A stretch of 19,193 bases of DNA from Podochytrium sp. JEL0797 (taxonomy: Eukaryota > Chytridiomycota > Chytridiomycetes > Chytridiales > Chytriomycetaceae), in assembly GCA_027596195.1 (NCBI GenBank), contig JADGJG010000456.1, positions 1 through 19,193 on the forward strand. The letters run 5' to 3'. Numbering within the stretch: position 1 is the stretch's first letter; every line of letters begins with the position of its first letter. Shown here in pieces: positions 1-9,600 of the stretch. Below the pieces are notes generated by a model. It worked only from the letters and a program-made list of their open reading frames with translations. It was not told where the DNA came from and did not search any database. The position numbers and the translations under genes were made by a program.

Positions 1-348
1 AGACTTGGTAACCACCTATGAAAAGGAATAAATTAAAATTATTGCGTTTTCAAACAAAATGAAGGAAGAGAAGCAAAGTGAAGGGAAGTACACACCAGTT
101 TTGAACCAGCAGTTTTGATAATTCAGAGAGTCTCGGGTAAAGTCCGACAGGCCGCACCCATTCAACGTTACGCCGGCCATGACAGAGAATTTCTCCTCAT
201 ACGCCTCAAGGTACTCAGGAAGTGTAAAGTTAAGTCTGTCGGTGTCGGCCGGACTGAGGACATCAAGCATCACAGAATAAGTCTCGGCTTGGTTGTGGTC
301 CCAATCGTCTCCGAGGTTGGTGGTTTTGCCGAGGTTGGTGATAGTCAT
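1..348 (-). CDS. Unrecognised protein, 5' part only (runs off left edge)
   Basis: The first coding exon is 348 down to about 96 and starts at an ATG at 348. It encodes about 84 residues beginning MTITNLGKTTNLGDDWD, acidic and polar, with no signal peptide, membrane segment or family motif I recognise. The likely intron is 16-95, with donor GTGTGT and acceptor TTTCATAG. The next exon starts at 15 and leaves the window. Alternative donors two or four bases downstream are possible and change the phase. Read through the intron, the frame stops at 16-18, which fits the exon ending earlier. A TATAAAG about 45 bp upstream of the ATG supports this start. Function cannot be assigned. Confidence 0.6.
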
Positions 349-392
349 GGTTGTGAAAGTGAATTCTGTTTTATTTTACGCGGGGATGCCCT

Positions 393-399
393 CTTTATA
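393..399 (-). promoter_or_regulatory. TATA box of the left-edge gene
   Basis: TATAAAG on the minus strand lies 45 bp upstream of the ATG at 348. This suits a core promoter with a short 5' leader. Confidence 0.55.
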
Positions 400-451
400 C
401 CTCTTCTGAGGCTGGGAGATTAAAATTTTCTCCTTTCAAAATCTCCCACCT

Positions 452-457
452 CACGTG
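452..457. promoter_or_regulatory. CACGTG E-box
   Basis: This is a palindromic CACGTG about 53 bp upstream of the TATA box of the left-edge gene. Fungal bHLH factors bind such sites. Function here is inferred from position only. Confidence 0.3.
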
Positions 458-505
458 TGTTGATTAAAACCGACTCCCTCCATCATATTCACTCCTGCAT
501 CTGCA

Positions 506-564
506 GCCTCCCTGCCATGGATAGCATCTCCCTTGTCCCTACCAATCCCGCAACAGATTCACAC
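506..564 (+). repeat. Direct duplication, copy 1
   Basis: Two exact blocks, 506-529 (24 bp) and 544-564 (21 bp), recur in the same order at 718-741 and 746-766. The spacer is 14 bp here and 4 bp in copy 2. Weaker similarity continues to about 590, around ATGCATGCCTCT here and ATGCGTGCCTCT there. Confidence 0.85.
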
Positions 565-717
565 CCGCAATGTTGGGGGAATGCATGCCTCTTGGCAGTG
601 TCTTGAGGATACAAATTTTCTAATTTGAATGATCTCCATTCCCCCCTTCTCCACCCTGTCCGCTCCTGCTGTTGCATCTTCTGCTGCTGCCTCCCCTGCC
701 ACTGTTTCCCTGCAACT

Positions 718-766
718 GCCTCCCTGCCATGGATAGCATCTTACTAATCCCGCAACAGATTCACAC
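718..766 (+). repeat. Direct duplication, copy 2
   Basis: This is the second copy of the block at 506-564, about 210 bp downstream. A 10-bp length difference sits between its two exact sub-blocks. The intervening DNA at 650-717 is rich in GCTGCTGCC-like triplets. Neither copy has a convincing complete gene. Confidence 0.85.
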
Positions 767-810
767 ACACGCCGCAACGCTGTATGCGTGCCTCTGCACT
801 TTCATCTTAA

Positions 811-1132
811 TCAAAAAGTCTAACAATCACTGACCCTCCCGCCGCCACTACCCCGCCCGCCGCTGGCCCTGCCACCTCTGACTCTGCCGCCATAATCACT
901 CCCAGCGCTGCAATTACCGAAAAATCCAAGTTTGCTGTCAGCAACCAAGAGATTGTTTGTAATCCTGCTCTCAAGGGTGACAGCGTTTACGTTGATGGAT
1001 GTCCAAAAATTCAAACCGGGGCGCATATATGGAGCGGAGATGGTGCGCTTAATGGACATGGTTGAGCTGCCAGGATATGCGTCAACAGTTGTTGCTGCCA
1101 CTTTTAACGAGTGGAAAGTACAGCAGAAGTAG
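811..1132 (+). pseudogene. Possible 3' remnant of a plus-strand gene
   Basis: One frame is open from 811 to a stop at 1063-1065. It reads as a Pro/Ala/Thr-rich stretch (TDPPAATTPPAAGPATSD) followed by a more ordinary segment (VSNQEIVCNPALKGDSVYV). A second frame, from about 932, ends at TAG 1130-1132 with ATFNEWKVQQK. An AATAAA follows 57 bp after that stop, which supports a plus-strand transcript end. No ATG-initiated frame of good length covers the region. It may be a decayed gene with a frameshift near 1040-1065, or the last exons of a gene whose introns I cannot place. The antisense frame 820-1101 is also open, so strand and coding status are uncertain. Confidence 0.25.
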
Positions 1133-1188
1133 CTTGCTGCAGCCTTATAGTTGTTTTTAAGTGTTTCTTTTATTATTCATCAATTATC

Positions 1189-1194
1189 AATAAA
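1189..1194 (+). terminator. AATAAA polyadenylation signal
   Basis: A canonical AATAAA lies 57 bp downstream of the TAG at 1130-1132. It is flanked by an 8-bp perfect inverted repeat, TAGCTTGC at 1130-1137 and GCAAGCTA at 1195-1202. Confidence 0.45.
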
Positions 1195-1202
1195 GCAAGC
1201 TA

Positions 1203-1319
1203 AAAAGGTCCTAGCGGAGGCACGACGCAATTAAGTTTTTTTTTGTAAGAATTCCTGTGAATGCGGGCTAAAAGAATCGTGTGTGAAGCAGTAAGGCCAG
1301 TAAGAAATCTTTCATCACT
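1203..1319. other. Intergenic, 3' side of the coiled-coil gene
   Basis: This short non-coding stretch contains a T-run at 1237-1246. I see no AATAAA on the minus strand, so the 3' end of the coiled-coil gene is not marked by the canonical hexamer. Confidence 0.5.
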
Positions 1320-3319
1320 TTAATTGGGATCATATTTTGCGGGGAAGCAAGAGTTCTCGAGTCGCAATCCTTCTACAGCAATCGGCGGGACCCACACCTC
1401 CGTCCCATTGACGCCATACAACCATTCCAAATCGGGACTGAAACTCAAGCTCCAATACACACTAACATAATCTCGGTACCGAAGCTTGACATTGTGAACG
1501 GGTACGCGGAAATTGAAATGTTCAAACAGGGACGGTTCGAACGGAATTTTAAGGCGAACTGATAGATCGTGTAGCTCTTGAATCTTGCCAATCGCTTCGG
1601 CTACGTGGCTTTTGGCGACGTTGAACACGACGGCCCCGTGAACCAAGTGCCCGCTGAGACCCATGGACCGATCGCCTGCGGCCAACAACGCGGATCGTAT
1701 CGATATTGCCAGACTCCCAATCTCGCGATGAAGCGTGTTCAACTTGGCATACGAGTCCCTCCGCTCAATCAACCCTTTCAAATCGGCATAAATCATCTTC
1801 TTTTCCTCGGTGAGCTTCACCTTGTCCGCTTCGAGAACCTTCTTGTCCGAATTCAACCGCACCTTGTCGCTCTCTAGTCGCTTCATTTCAACTTGCGACA
1901 TGAACATGTCCTTGTCCAGCTCCTCCTTCTCGGCTTCAAGCGCCTTTTTGAGAATTGTAAGCTCAATCTTGTCGGCCTCGAGTTTCAGAATGCTCGCTTC
2001 TAAGTTCTCAATCGTTTTGAACCCATCATGCACCGCGTCGAGAGTCTTTCCCGAAAGTGAACCCACATGCATCAACACGTCATCCCGCACACCCATCCGA
2101 ATCTCTTCCAACTCTTTAACCATGTTCCCCAAATTCGGCACCGCCCCCGTAACCTGCCTTACAAACTTGACAACCCCATTCACCTCAGCCCACTTTTTCA
2201 TTGTGCCATGCACGTCCCGGATTTTAGCCTCGTATACGTCGATGGCGGAATCAAGAATCTGTCGCATGTCTTCTGTAGCAGTGGATTGGAGCTTGGTTGT
2301 GGAATGGTGGCGAAGCTGTTGCTCGCGCGCGTGGCGTTCGGCTTCGGCGATGGATTTTTCAACGTTCATGAGGAGGAGGAGGAAGGTGGTAGATTCTTTG
2401 AGGATTGCGTGGAATGCGGGGAGGATGGCTGTTTTTTGTTTTTTGGTTGGGTTCAGGAGAAAGGTTTCCAAAAAATCAAAGGGGCAAGTTGTTTACCTTG
2501 CTCTTGTGTAAACGCTGTTCCAAGTGAGGAAATTAAACTACCCACTGAGCATGGAACGAATGGAAGCTCCGTGACCAACGCGCCGAGCGTCGAAAACACG
2601 GCTGGTACAGATACCGATACGACCCACTGCTCAAACTTGTGTTTATCGAATCCATTCGTCGACATGTCAAACAAAATCGCAACCAGTTGCCTATACTCGT
2701 TGGTTTTCAAGGCGCTCTCTGAGTTTTCCAGCAGTGTTTCGTATTTTACGAGTTCACTCTTTTCCTTGTCCGACAACCAGCGTGGGGGCAACCGCGTTCC
2801 AAACCGCGCCAACGCGTCCGCCAAATGCTGTGGCATCACTTCTCCCATCACGATATAACTAATCCGCGCGTTTTCAAGCCGCGAAATATGCTGCTTCAAA
2901 ATCTCTTCCCGCGATTTCAATCTCAACGATTTGGGTTTCCGAGCCTTCGCGCTATGTAACGGTTCCTCCTCCGCAAACGGAGAATTGAGCGGCGACTCAG
3001 CCTCCCGTTTCGGATCCACTTGTTGCAACTGAACCCAACGCGTGACGAGGGCCTCGTTGTCGTGGAACCACGTGGAAGACCAACGTGTCCATGCGTCGTC
3101 TACTTTTCGCAGTTTTTTGTACTTTTGGGAGCAGGCGGAGAGGACGCGTTGGAAGTGGGATATGAGGGATTGGAATTCTTGCGCGCGTTTTCGCAGTGGG
3201 TGGAGGGTGATTTTGTGGAGGGGGGGTGTGGGGTCTTGTGTGGAGTCCGATGGGTCGGGGGTGACTTTGTTGCGGGGTGTGGTGCCGGTGGAGATTGTGA
3301 GGTGCGGGTTTCGTGACAT
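1320..3319 (-). CDS. Unrecognised coiled-coil protein, 643 residues, two exons
   Basis: Exons are 3319-2497 and 2428-1320. The 68-nt intron 2429-2496 has donor GTAAAC and acceptor AAACAG, and splices phase 1 to join TQEQ to AILPAF. The spliced length is 1932 nt. The start is the ATG at 3319 (MSRNPHLTIS); the TTG two codons upstream is not a likely start. The N-terminus is Pro/Thr-rich. Residues 30-110 are helical with several Trp. Around 185-270 is a region with moderately hydrophobic stretches (PAVFSTLGALVTELPFVPC). Residues about 415-510 form a charged coiled coil built on repeats of LEADK/LESDK type. The C-terminal 80 residues look globular, rich in Tyr and Trp, ending CFPAKYDPN. I recognise no family. 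A structural or scaffold role is possible but unproven. It diverges from the Tim17-family gene at 3540. Confidence 0.85.
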
Positions 3320-3539
3320 GTCCAAGTTGGGGGGGTATTCTGGAAGGAAAATTCGAACACGCGTGGTAAAGTTCTTTTTACGCGTAACATTGAGAGATGC
3401 GTGTGATTGGCAGCGAATGCAAGATCCCCATTCGGATTTACCTTTTCAGTTGTTGGGCTTGAGGCTTGGCACCCAGCTTGGCACCCGTTCAACCAAAAAA
3501 AAATCAAAAACGAAAAAACACCGCGAAACCGCTACCTAC
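3320..3539. promoter_or_regulatory. Shared divergent promoter (220 bp)
   Basis: This is the whole space between the ATGs of the coiled-coil gene (-) and the Tim17-family gene (+), so both promoters must lie here or overlap the genes. It holds two ACGCGT sites at 3359-3364 and 3380-3385, 21 bp apart, and a 12-bp-period tandem repeat at 3464-3486. ACGCGT is the MluI cell-cycle box bound by MBF in yeasts. It also occurs often elsewhere in this window, so its regulatory role is uncertain. Confidence 0.5.
3464..3486 (+). repeat. Short tandem repeat, 12-bp period
   Basis: GCTTGGCACCC occurs at 3464-3474 and 3476-3486, 54-76 bp upstream of the ATG at 3540. It could be a duplicated protein-binding site or a chance slip. 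Confidence 0.7.
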
Positions 3540-4305
3540 ATGTCGACAGCACTAGATCCTCCACACGATGCCTTCACGATCGCAAAACACACTGCCCTCT
3601 ATCTCATGACCTTATCTCCGTCAGCATCTCAGGAACACGCCGCGATCGTGGCAGCGTATTCACCAGAGCTGTTGTGGTCGACCCGCATCTGCTTTTACCT
3701 CGGCTTAACTGGCGCTGGCATGGGATCCTATATCGCCGCTCGAAAGCGGAGTCACCAGTTTCTCGGTACACCTCCTCTTTGCTGTCTTGGACCTCCGCGA
3801 GCAAACAAACTGAACATCTGATCCGCACAACCTCACAGCCGAAAACGCCCACCGCCTACCTAAAACACAAAAGGGCTGGTTCCTCTACCACCGCCACAAA
3901 CAGCTCCAAGCCATGCACGCGGCCCTCTCCTGGCGCGGAGGGATCGGAAACGGCATTCGATTCGCGTCCATGGGTGCCGTGTTTTGCGGTCTCGAAACGG
4001 CATCTGAGCGACACATAACAGGCGGAAGGGAGTGTTGGGTGAATGCTGTGGCGGCGGGAACGGCTTCAGGCGCGTTGTTTGCGATGGGTGCGAGGTTGGG
4101 GTTGCAGTCGTCGAAATACGCGGTTGCGATGGGTGCTGTGACGGGGTTGGCGGTGGGGTTGTTGGAGGATGTATCGGCGGCGGTGACGGGGGTTTCTTTG
4201 AAGTATCCGGGCAAGGTGCGCGAGGGGGCGGTGGAGTTGTGGATTCCGGGGTGGGATTGGGAACGCGGGGTGAATGGATTGGGTGTGTTCCGGAGGAGTG
4301 AATAG
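3540..4305 (+). CDS. Tim17/Tim22/Tim23-family membrane protein (complex I assembly factor- or subunit-like)
   Basis: Exons are 3540-3765 and 3839-4305. The 73-nt intron (3766-3838, donor GTACAC, acceptor CACAG) joins phase 1 to read HQFLAENAHRLP. The product is 230 residues. The C-terminal half has Gly/Ala-rich membrane helices with spaced glycines: RGGIGNGIRFASMGAVFCG, then WVNAVAAGTASGALFAMGAR, then YAVAMGAVTGLAVGLLED. This is the pattern of the Tim17/22/23 superfamily of the inner mitochondrial membrane. The order (a WRGGIGNGIR-type loop, a short charged loop, then an AGxxSGALF helix) most resembles TIMMDC1, a complex I assembly factor, or NDUFA11, rather than the protein-import channels. 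The exact ortholog is not settled. It shares its upstream region with the coiled-coil gene and is followed by the NIPA gene 132 bp downstream. Confidence 0.75.
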
Positions 4306-4437
4306 AGATTAGAATTCGATTAATGATGATCTTCATTGGTTAAGTGATGAACGAAAAGGGGATGTTTCTGTTTTTGGAAAAGTTCGTGGATCGAAAATTG
4401 GGTCGAATCTCCGCCGAACCCACATCAAAACAACATC

Positions 4438-6434
4438 ATGAGCTGGGAACAAGGGGGTCAGTCACTCTTCATCTCGCACCACAGGAAACAGAAGCTAACT
4501 TGCTCGCTGCAGTCGGAATCACTCTGGCGCTCCTTTCTGGCACATTTGTCGGTGCTTCGGTGGTCTTCACCAAGAAGGCCCTGCGAGACATGAAAGCGCA
4601 GGGCCATGATATAACGCAGGGATCACACGAGTACCTCAAGAACCCCGTGTGGTGGGTCGGGATGACGCTGAGTGAGTCGTTTGCAATCGCTGGATTGAAC
4701 TGAATCCTTTTTGAAGCGGCCCTCGGCGAGGTTTCCAATTTCGGAGCGTATGCCTTTCAGCCTGCGATTCTGGTGACACCGCTAGGAGCCATCAGCGTTG
4801 TCATCAGGTGAGAATCCTCGAAAGTGGGTCACGCCACCAATTAATCCGACAAACCAACCAGCGCCGTCTTGTCGTCCATCTTTCTGAATGAGAAACTCAA
4901 CTTTTCGGGAATGGTCGGATGCGCTCAGTGTCTGATCGGGGCCGTGATTATTGTGTTTCATTCTCCGAGTCAAAGTTCAACGAGCACGATCCCCGAATTC
5001 TTTCATTACGTTCTTCAGCCAGTCTTTCTCGTCTACAGCTTTTTCGTGTGCATTCTCCTCTGCTATTTAATCTTCTACCTGCAACCGCGGTACGCCCAAA
5101 AATCGCCGTTGGTGTATATCTCGATCAGCTCGCTCGGCGGATCCTACCTCGTCCTCGCGACGCAAGGATTCGGAACATCCCTCGTGTACTCAATCCGAAA
5201 CTGGGAAACCGACAACCAATTCCTCCAATGGCCCATCTACCCTCTCCTCGGATTTGTTGTGTTTTTCATCTTGTTTCAAGTCCATTTCCTCAACAAGGCC
5301 CTCTCTTCGTACAGCGCTGCGATCGTGACTCCTATTTATTATGTCTTTTTTACGACTGCGACCATGACGTCTACGGCGTTTTTGTTTCAGGGGTTTCCTG
5401 TGGGTGGTGCCATCAATGGCGTGTCGATCTTGTTTGGGTTCTTGACGATCGTGGGTGGAGTTGCGTTGCTGTTTCAGTATAGTTTGAAGTTGCAAGAAAT
5501 TGCGAGACAGGCGGGTGGTGGCACGGTTGCGCGAAGGACAACCACTGTCAATGGGGACCATGTATCTATACCGGGTGGATTGGAATACGGATTGGATGAG
5601 CAGAAGCCGGATGAGGTGTCGAACGAGGAATTGGGAGGCAGGAATCTCTCCGGGACAATGATCAAGGGGATTCTATTTGGTAGCCGAAATAACGCGGTGG
5701 GTGGGGATGTGTCGCATCCGCATGGTGTTGGAGCGAGTTCGGGGACTTTGGCGGCAGAGAAGGGGAAGATGGAGGTGGAAGATTCATCAGCTGGGGTGAC
5801 GAGTCAGGAGTTTGTGGAGTCTCCATCCGTCATGGCTCGCCCCAAAGTGATCCACAATCGACCGTCTCTCGTGATTGACGGCGACGGAGTGGACGAATCA
5901 GACGAAGTGACTTCCATCTCACACGCGCTCGTGCCTGGTCTCCGAATCGTGAAAATGATGCCCTCACTCCTACATTTCAAGGCACCGAGTGAGACTGGCA
6001 CCCACCATCAACATCGATCCGCGTCGCTAGGAGCCGATCCTTCACTCTTGTCTTGGATCCGACGGAAAAGCAGTTTCAGTGCCCAATCAGATCTCGAAGC
6101 GGATGGTTCGCGCGTGTTGTCTCCTGTTGGATCGAGTCCGAGTCGACAGTCGTTTGTAGAAGGAGGGCCTGCGAGGGTGAGGAATTCTGCGAATTATTCT
6201 GCGGGGGGTTCGGTCGAAGCGGGGGGATCGAGGAAGACTTCGAAAGGATCAAACTTGGTTTCGTTTACAAGGGAGACCTATGCTGGGGGGGTGGAGACGG
6301 TGCAAGAGGAAGGGGGGGCTTCAGACGCTGCGAGTGGGGGGGTGAGTGCCGCGTTGGCTGAGGGGCCGGCGCGAGAAACCACGCCAGTGGACGAAGACGC
6401 GTCGTTGAATCGTGGAGAGCTCGGAAAGGAATGA
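4438..6434 (+). CDS. NIPA-like magnesium transporter with a long Ser-rich tail
   Basis: Four coding exons are proposed: 4438-4456, 4513-4671, 4717-4807 and 4862-6434, giving 613 residues. The first exon is only 19 nt (MSWEQG). Its intron ends GCTGCAG and has a CTAAC branch site 16 nt upstream, joining to [16 protein letters not shown], the usual NIPA start. Introns 2 and 3 (45 and 54 nt, both GTGAG donors) restore [27 protein letters not shown] and SSIFLNEKL. Later family signatures include [13 protein letters not shown] and [10 protein letters not shown]. The core is about nine membrane helices in residues 7-300. These proteins move Mg2+ across the plasma membrane or early endosomes. Residues 300-613 form a polar, Ser/Gly-rich cytoplasmic tail of unknown role. 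An unspliced reading from ATG 4347 would add an atypical N-terminus and is less likely. Confidence 0.9.
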
Positions 6435-6640
6435 GGGGGGACTTTTAATTGTAATCTGGCATTGCATAAACTATTTTCATGGGAAGGAGGTCAGGTTATG
6501 GCCGCTTGTTTGTCGTGATTCTCATCGAATCATTTCGAAAAAAGTCTCATCTGTTCAGCCTATTCTGGCCTGCCTCTCTGGCCCCAGTTTTCTCCATCCA
6601 CCATCGCTGCCTCCACTTCCCTCCATTCGAAACTCGCCAA
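6435..6640. other. Intergenic between the NIPA and kinase genes
   Basis: These 206 bp must hold the 3' end of the NIPA transcript and the kinase promoter. I see no AATAAA on the plus strand. The 3' half is C/T-rich (about 6545-6640), ending CTCGCCAAATG, a plausible pyrimidine-rich leader for the kinase. Confidence 0.5.
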
Positions 6641-9600
6641 ATGAAGTCTTCAAATTCTCCCTCGAAGCCTCTCCCACCCACCAACTCTCCCGCCAAACGA
6701 CACCACCACCTCGAGACAAACCCGCCTCTCAACATCCCCTCCCTTCGTGCCAATCCGATCCCCGCCTTGTCACCCGGCATCCACCAGGCCAAATCGTTTG
6801 ATGAAATCTTGTTTGGGGCCGCGATGGAAGACAGGCGAAACAACAACAACCAAAGTGCCACGTCTTCGAAAAGCCCCATGGCTTCTCCGCCCAAATCCTC
6901 TGCGAAAGGCAAAGAGAAAGCTATTGGGAGTGAGATGGAACCAAGGGGAGTTGGAGCTACTCACGACGAAGATTCGATCCAAAAGTTTCAACGCATCCAA
7001 AGCTCCATCAAGGGTGAAATGCCGCCATACTCGAATCTGGCCGACTTGATTCTGTCGGAGAAAGTGTTGCTTCGCGAGCTGGGCACGAGCGGGGGTCACG
7101 AGTTGAATGTGCGATCAGAACTGACCGAATCTTCCACGGCGTTCAACAAACCCGTCCGGCCGGAATCTGGATCTGCATCCGAGTCGTATTCCGAGAACGA
7201 ATCCGCCACCGATGATTCCGATTCAGCCACCTCCTTCGTGCCCAAAGTCAAAGTTCTCTATCCTCGCACTCAAAGCCGGCCGAAATCGGAATCCCTCCCA
7301 GTCGTTCCCTCTTCAGTTTCTCTGCGAAACCACTATTCCCCAGCCATGCAGGACTCGAAAATCAAGCAGGGAAAACTGCTGCTCGTCTCATTGCTAGAGA
7401 ATTTTTGCATGTTGTACGATCAGTCGCCTGAAATCAACAAGAAGCTGTTTTTTGTGCTGTGTAAGCAGTTGTCTGTGATGGGTGTGAGTATGCATTAGGG
7501 AGGGTGTTTTGTGAAATTCCTGTTTGAACGCGTTTTTTTCTGTCAGATTATCGATTCGGAGGATTTCTTGGACGAGATTTCGTCCATTCGGGGGGACTAC
7601 AAACGCGCCTTCAAAAATCTGGTGGTTCAGGCTATGGAGGCGATTCAGGAGGAAAACAGGACCCGGGCGTTGCCTCTGTCGTTGGATGCCTCGATTTCTG
7701 GAGACGACTCTGGAATGTGCGTGATCGTAATAACTTGGCTGTTTTTGAAATATGCTCGAAACGCTGATCTAATTTCGCATAATTCAGGGGCTCAGCCGTC
7801 GTCCTCAAGCGGTCGTACTCATACGGCAACGATCACGCATTCACTCCCTCCTCCGCTTCCCCACTCCCACAACGCGTGCAAGATATTTCTGAAATGCTGG
7901 ACCTCCATGCCTCGCGATACCAAGAAGACTTTGAAGAAATCCGGCCGCTTGGAAAGGGAGGGTTCGGGCAAGTGTGGTGTGTGCAGAATCGATTGGATGG
8001 CGTGCAGTATGCCGTGAAACGCGTCAAATTGAGGCCTAAAGAATCGGGAGGGGTTGAAAAGGTAACGAACTCACTTTTGATTGTTTGTGACTGGGTTGGG
8101 GGGCTGTCTTGAAACGATATCCCGCTTTTGTCAGATTTTGCGAGAAGTCAAGGTCCAAGCGCGTCTATCGCATCAGAATGTCGTTCGTTATTTCAGTTGC
8201 TGGTTGGAGCATGCGGCACCAGGAAATAAGGTTGTCCTGACTGGAGAGGACGGAGGTATGGATACGGTGGAATCGACCGAAGACTTTAGCATCTCGCAGA
8301 CCCATGATTCTCGCTCGAATGATGATCACGAATTCGATCACGGACGATGGCAGAGTGGTGTATTTCTTGAGGAGCATTCGGACAGTAGTGACGTGAACCA
8401 GAGCGCGTTTGTGGACGATGAGGATGAGGGGGCTGATGAAATTGAATGGGACGATGATTCGGAGCTCGGTATTCAGTATGTGAACCAGGAGGCTTCTGTT
8501 TCTGCGTCTTCGAATGTGCTTGGGAAATCGGTCAATTCGGTCGAGACGGCGTCTTTGCACACAGCGGGATCTGCGAGTTCTTGCGATAACTTGGGGCCGC
8601 GAATTTCGAGTGTCAAGTTTCGGCGTGGGTCGAAAGGGAAGGGGAAGAATGTTAAACCCATTCCGAGGGTGCCTCGGGAGCTCACGCTGTTTATTCAAAG
8701 TGAGTCTTTTCTTGATGCTGGCTGATAGGCTGGACCGGAATTCTTATCCTCATTTCAGTGGAACTTTGTGGCAAAACGCTTCAGCACTATCTGAACCACC
8801 GAAACAAGGCCATTTCAGACAATGGATTCTCTGCCATTTCTGAAGAGGAACTGATTGACGCCATCAACCCTCCATTTTGTTCCTCCGTGATGCGAGACCT
8901 GTGTGAGGGCCTCGCTCATATCCATTCGCAGGGCTGCATTCATCGAGACATTGCCCCCAAGAATATTTTCTGGGTTCCAGCTCCATTCACGGGATCCAAC
9001 TCGTCCATCAAGGCATCTTCGTTGGACTCCTTGTCTCGTCCCGCCATACCAACACCCTCCCTCCATGCGGCTGAATCTCGAGGCTCATTCTTGGACGACC
9101 TCTGCGCCCCGTTTCGGGACGGTGGGATTTGGAAAATCGGAGACTTTGGTCTCGTGACGATTGTGGATTTGGCGGAACCTGTTGTGGACGACAAGAGTGT
9201 GGCTTCGCACGCGTCGAGTACGCAAAGTAACCCGATTTTGAACGGATCCAAGTCGCATACGACGGGAGTGGGGACTGTGACGTATGCGTCGCCTGAGCAG
9301 TTGTCCCCTTCCGAATGTTATTCATACAGCTCCAAAAGTGACATGTTTTCAGTTGGGATTGTGCTCGTGGAGCTGTTGTTGCCGTTGGGAACGGGTATGG
9401 AGCGGGCTGTTACTTTGACGAATTTGAGACAAGCCGTTTTGCCAAACGAGTTTGTCAGACGATGGCCCAAAGAGGTGAAACCTAGCCATCGCTTTTCCAA
9501 CCGGTTCAGAATCTTGATTACGCTGTTCCCTTCCAGGCGACCCTCGTTCTCTCCCTCATGAACAAAGACCCCGACTTGAGACCCTCCGCGACCGAAGCTC

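Noticed and set aside
8165..8698. Long minus-strand frame opposite the kinase acidic insert
   Set aside because: It is antisense to a well-supported kinase exon and looks like a shadow.
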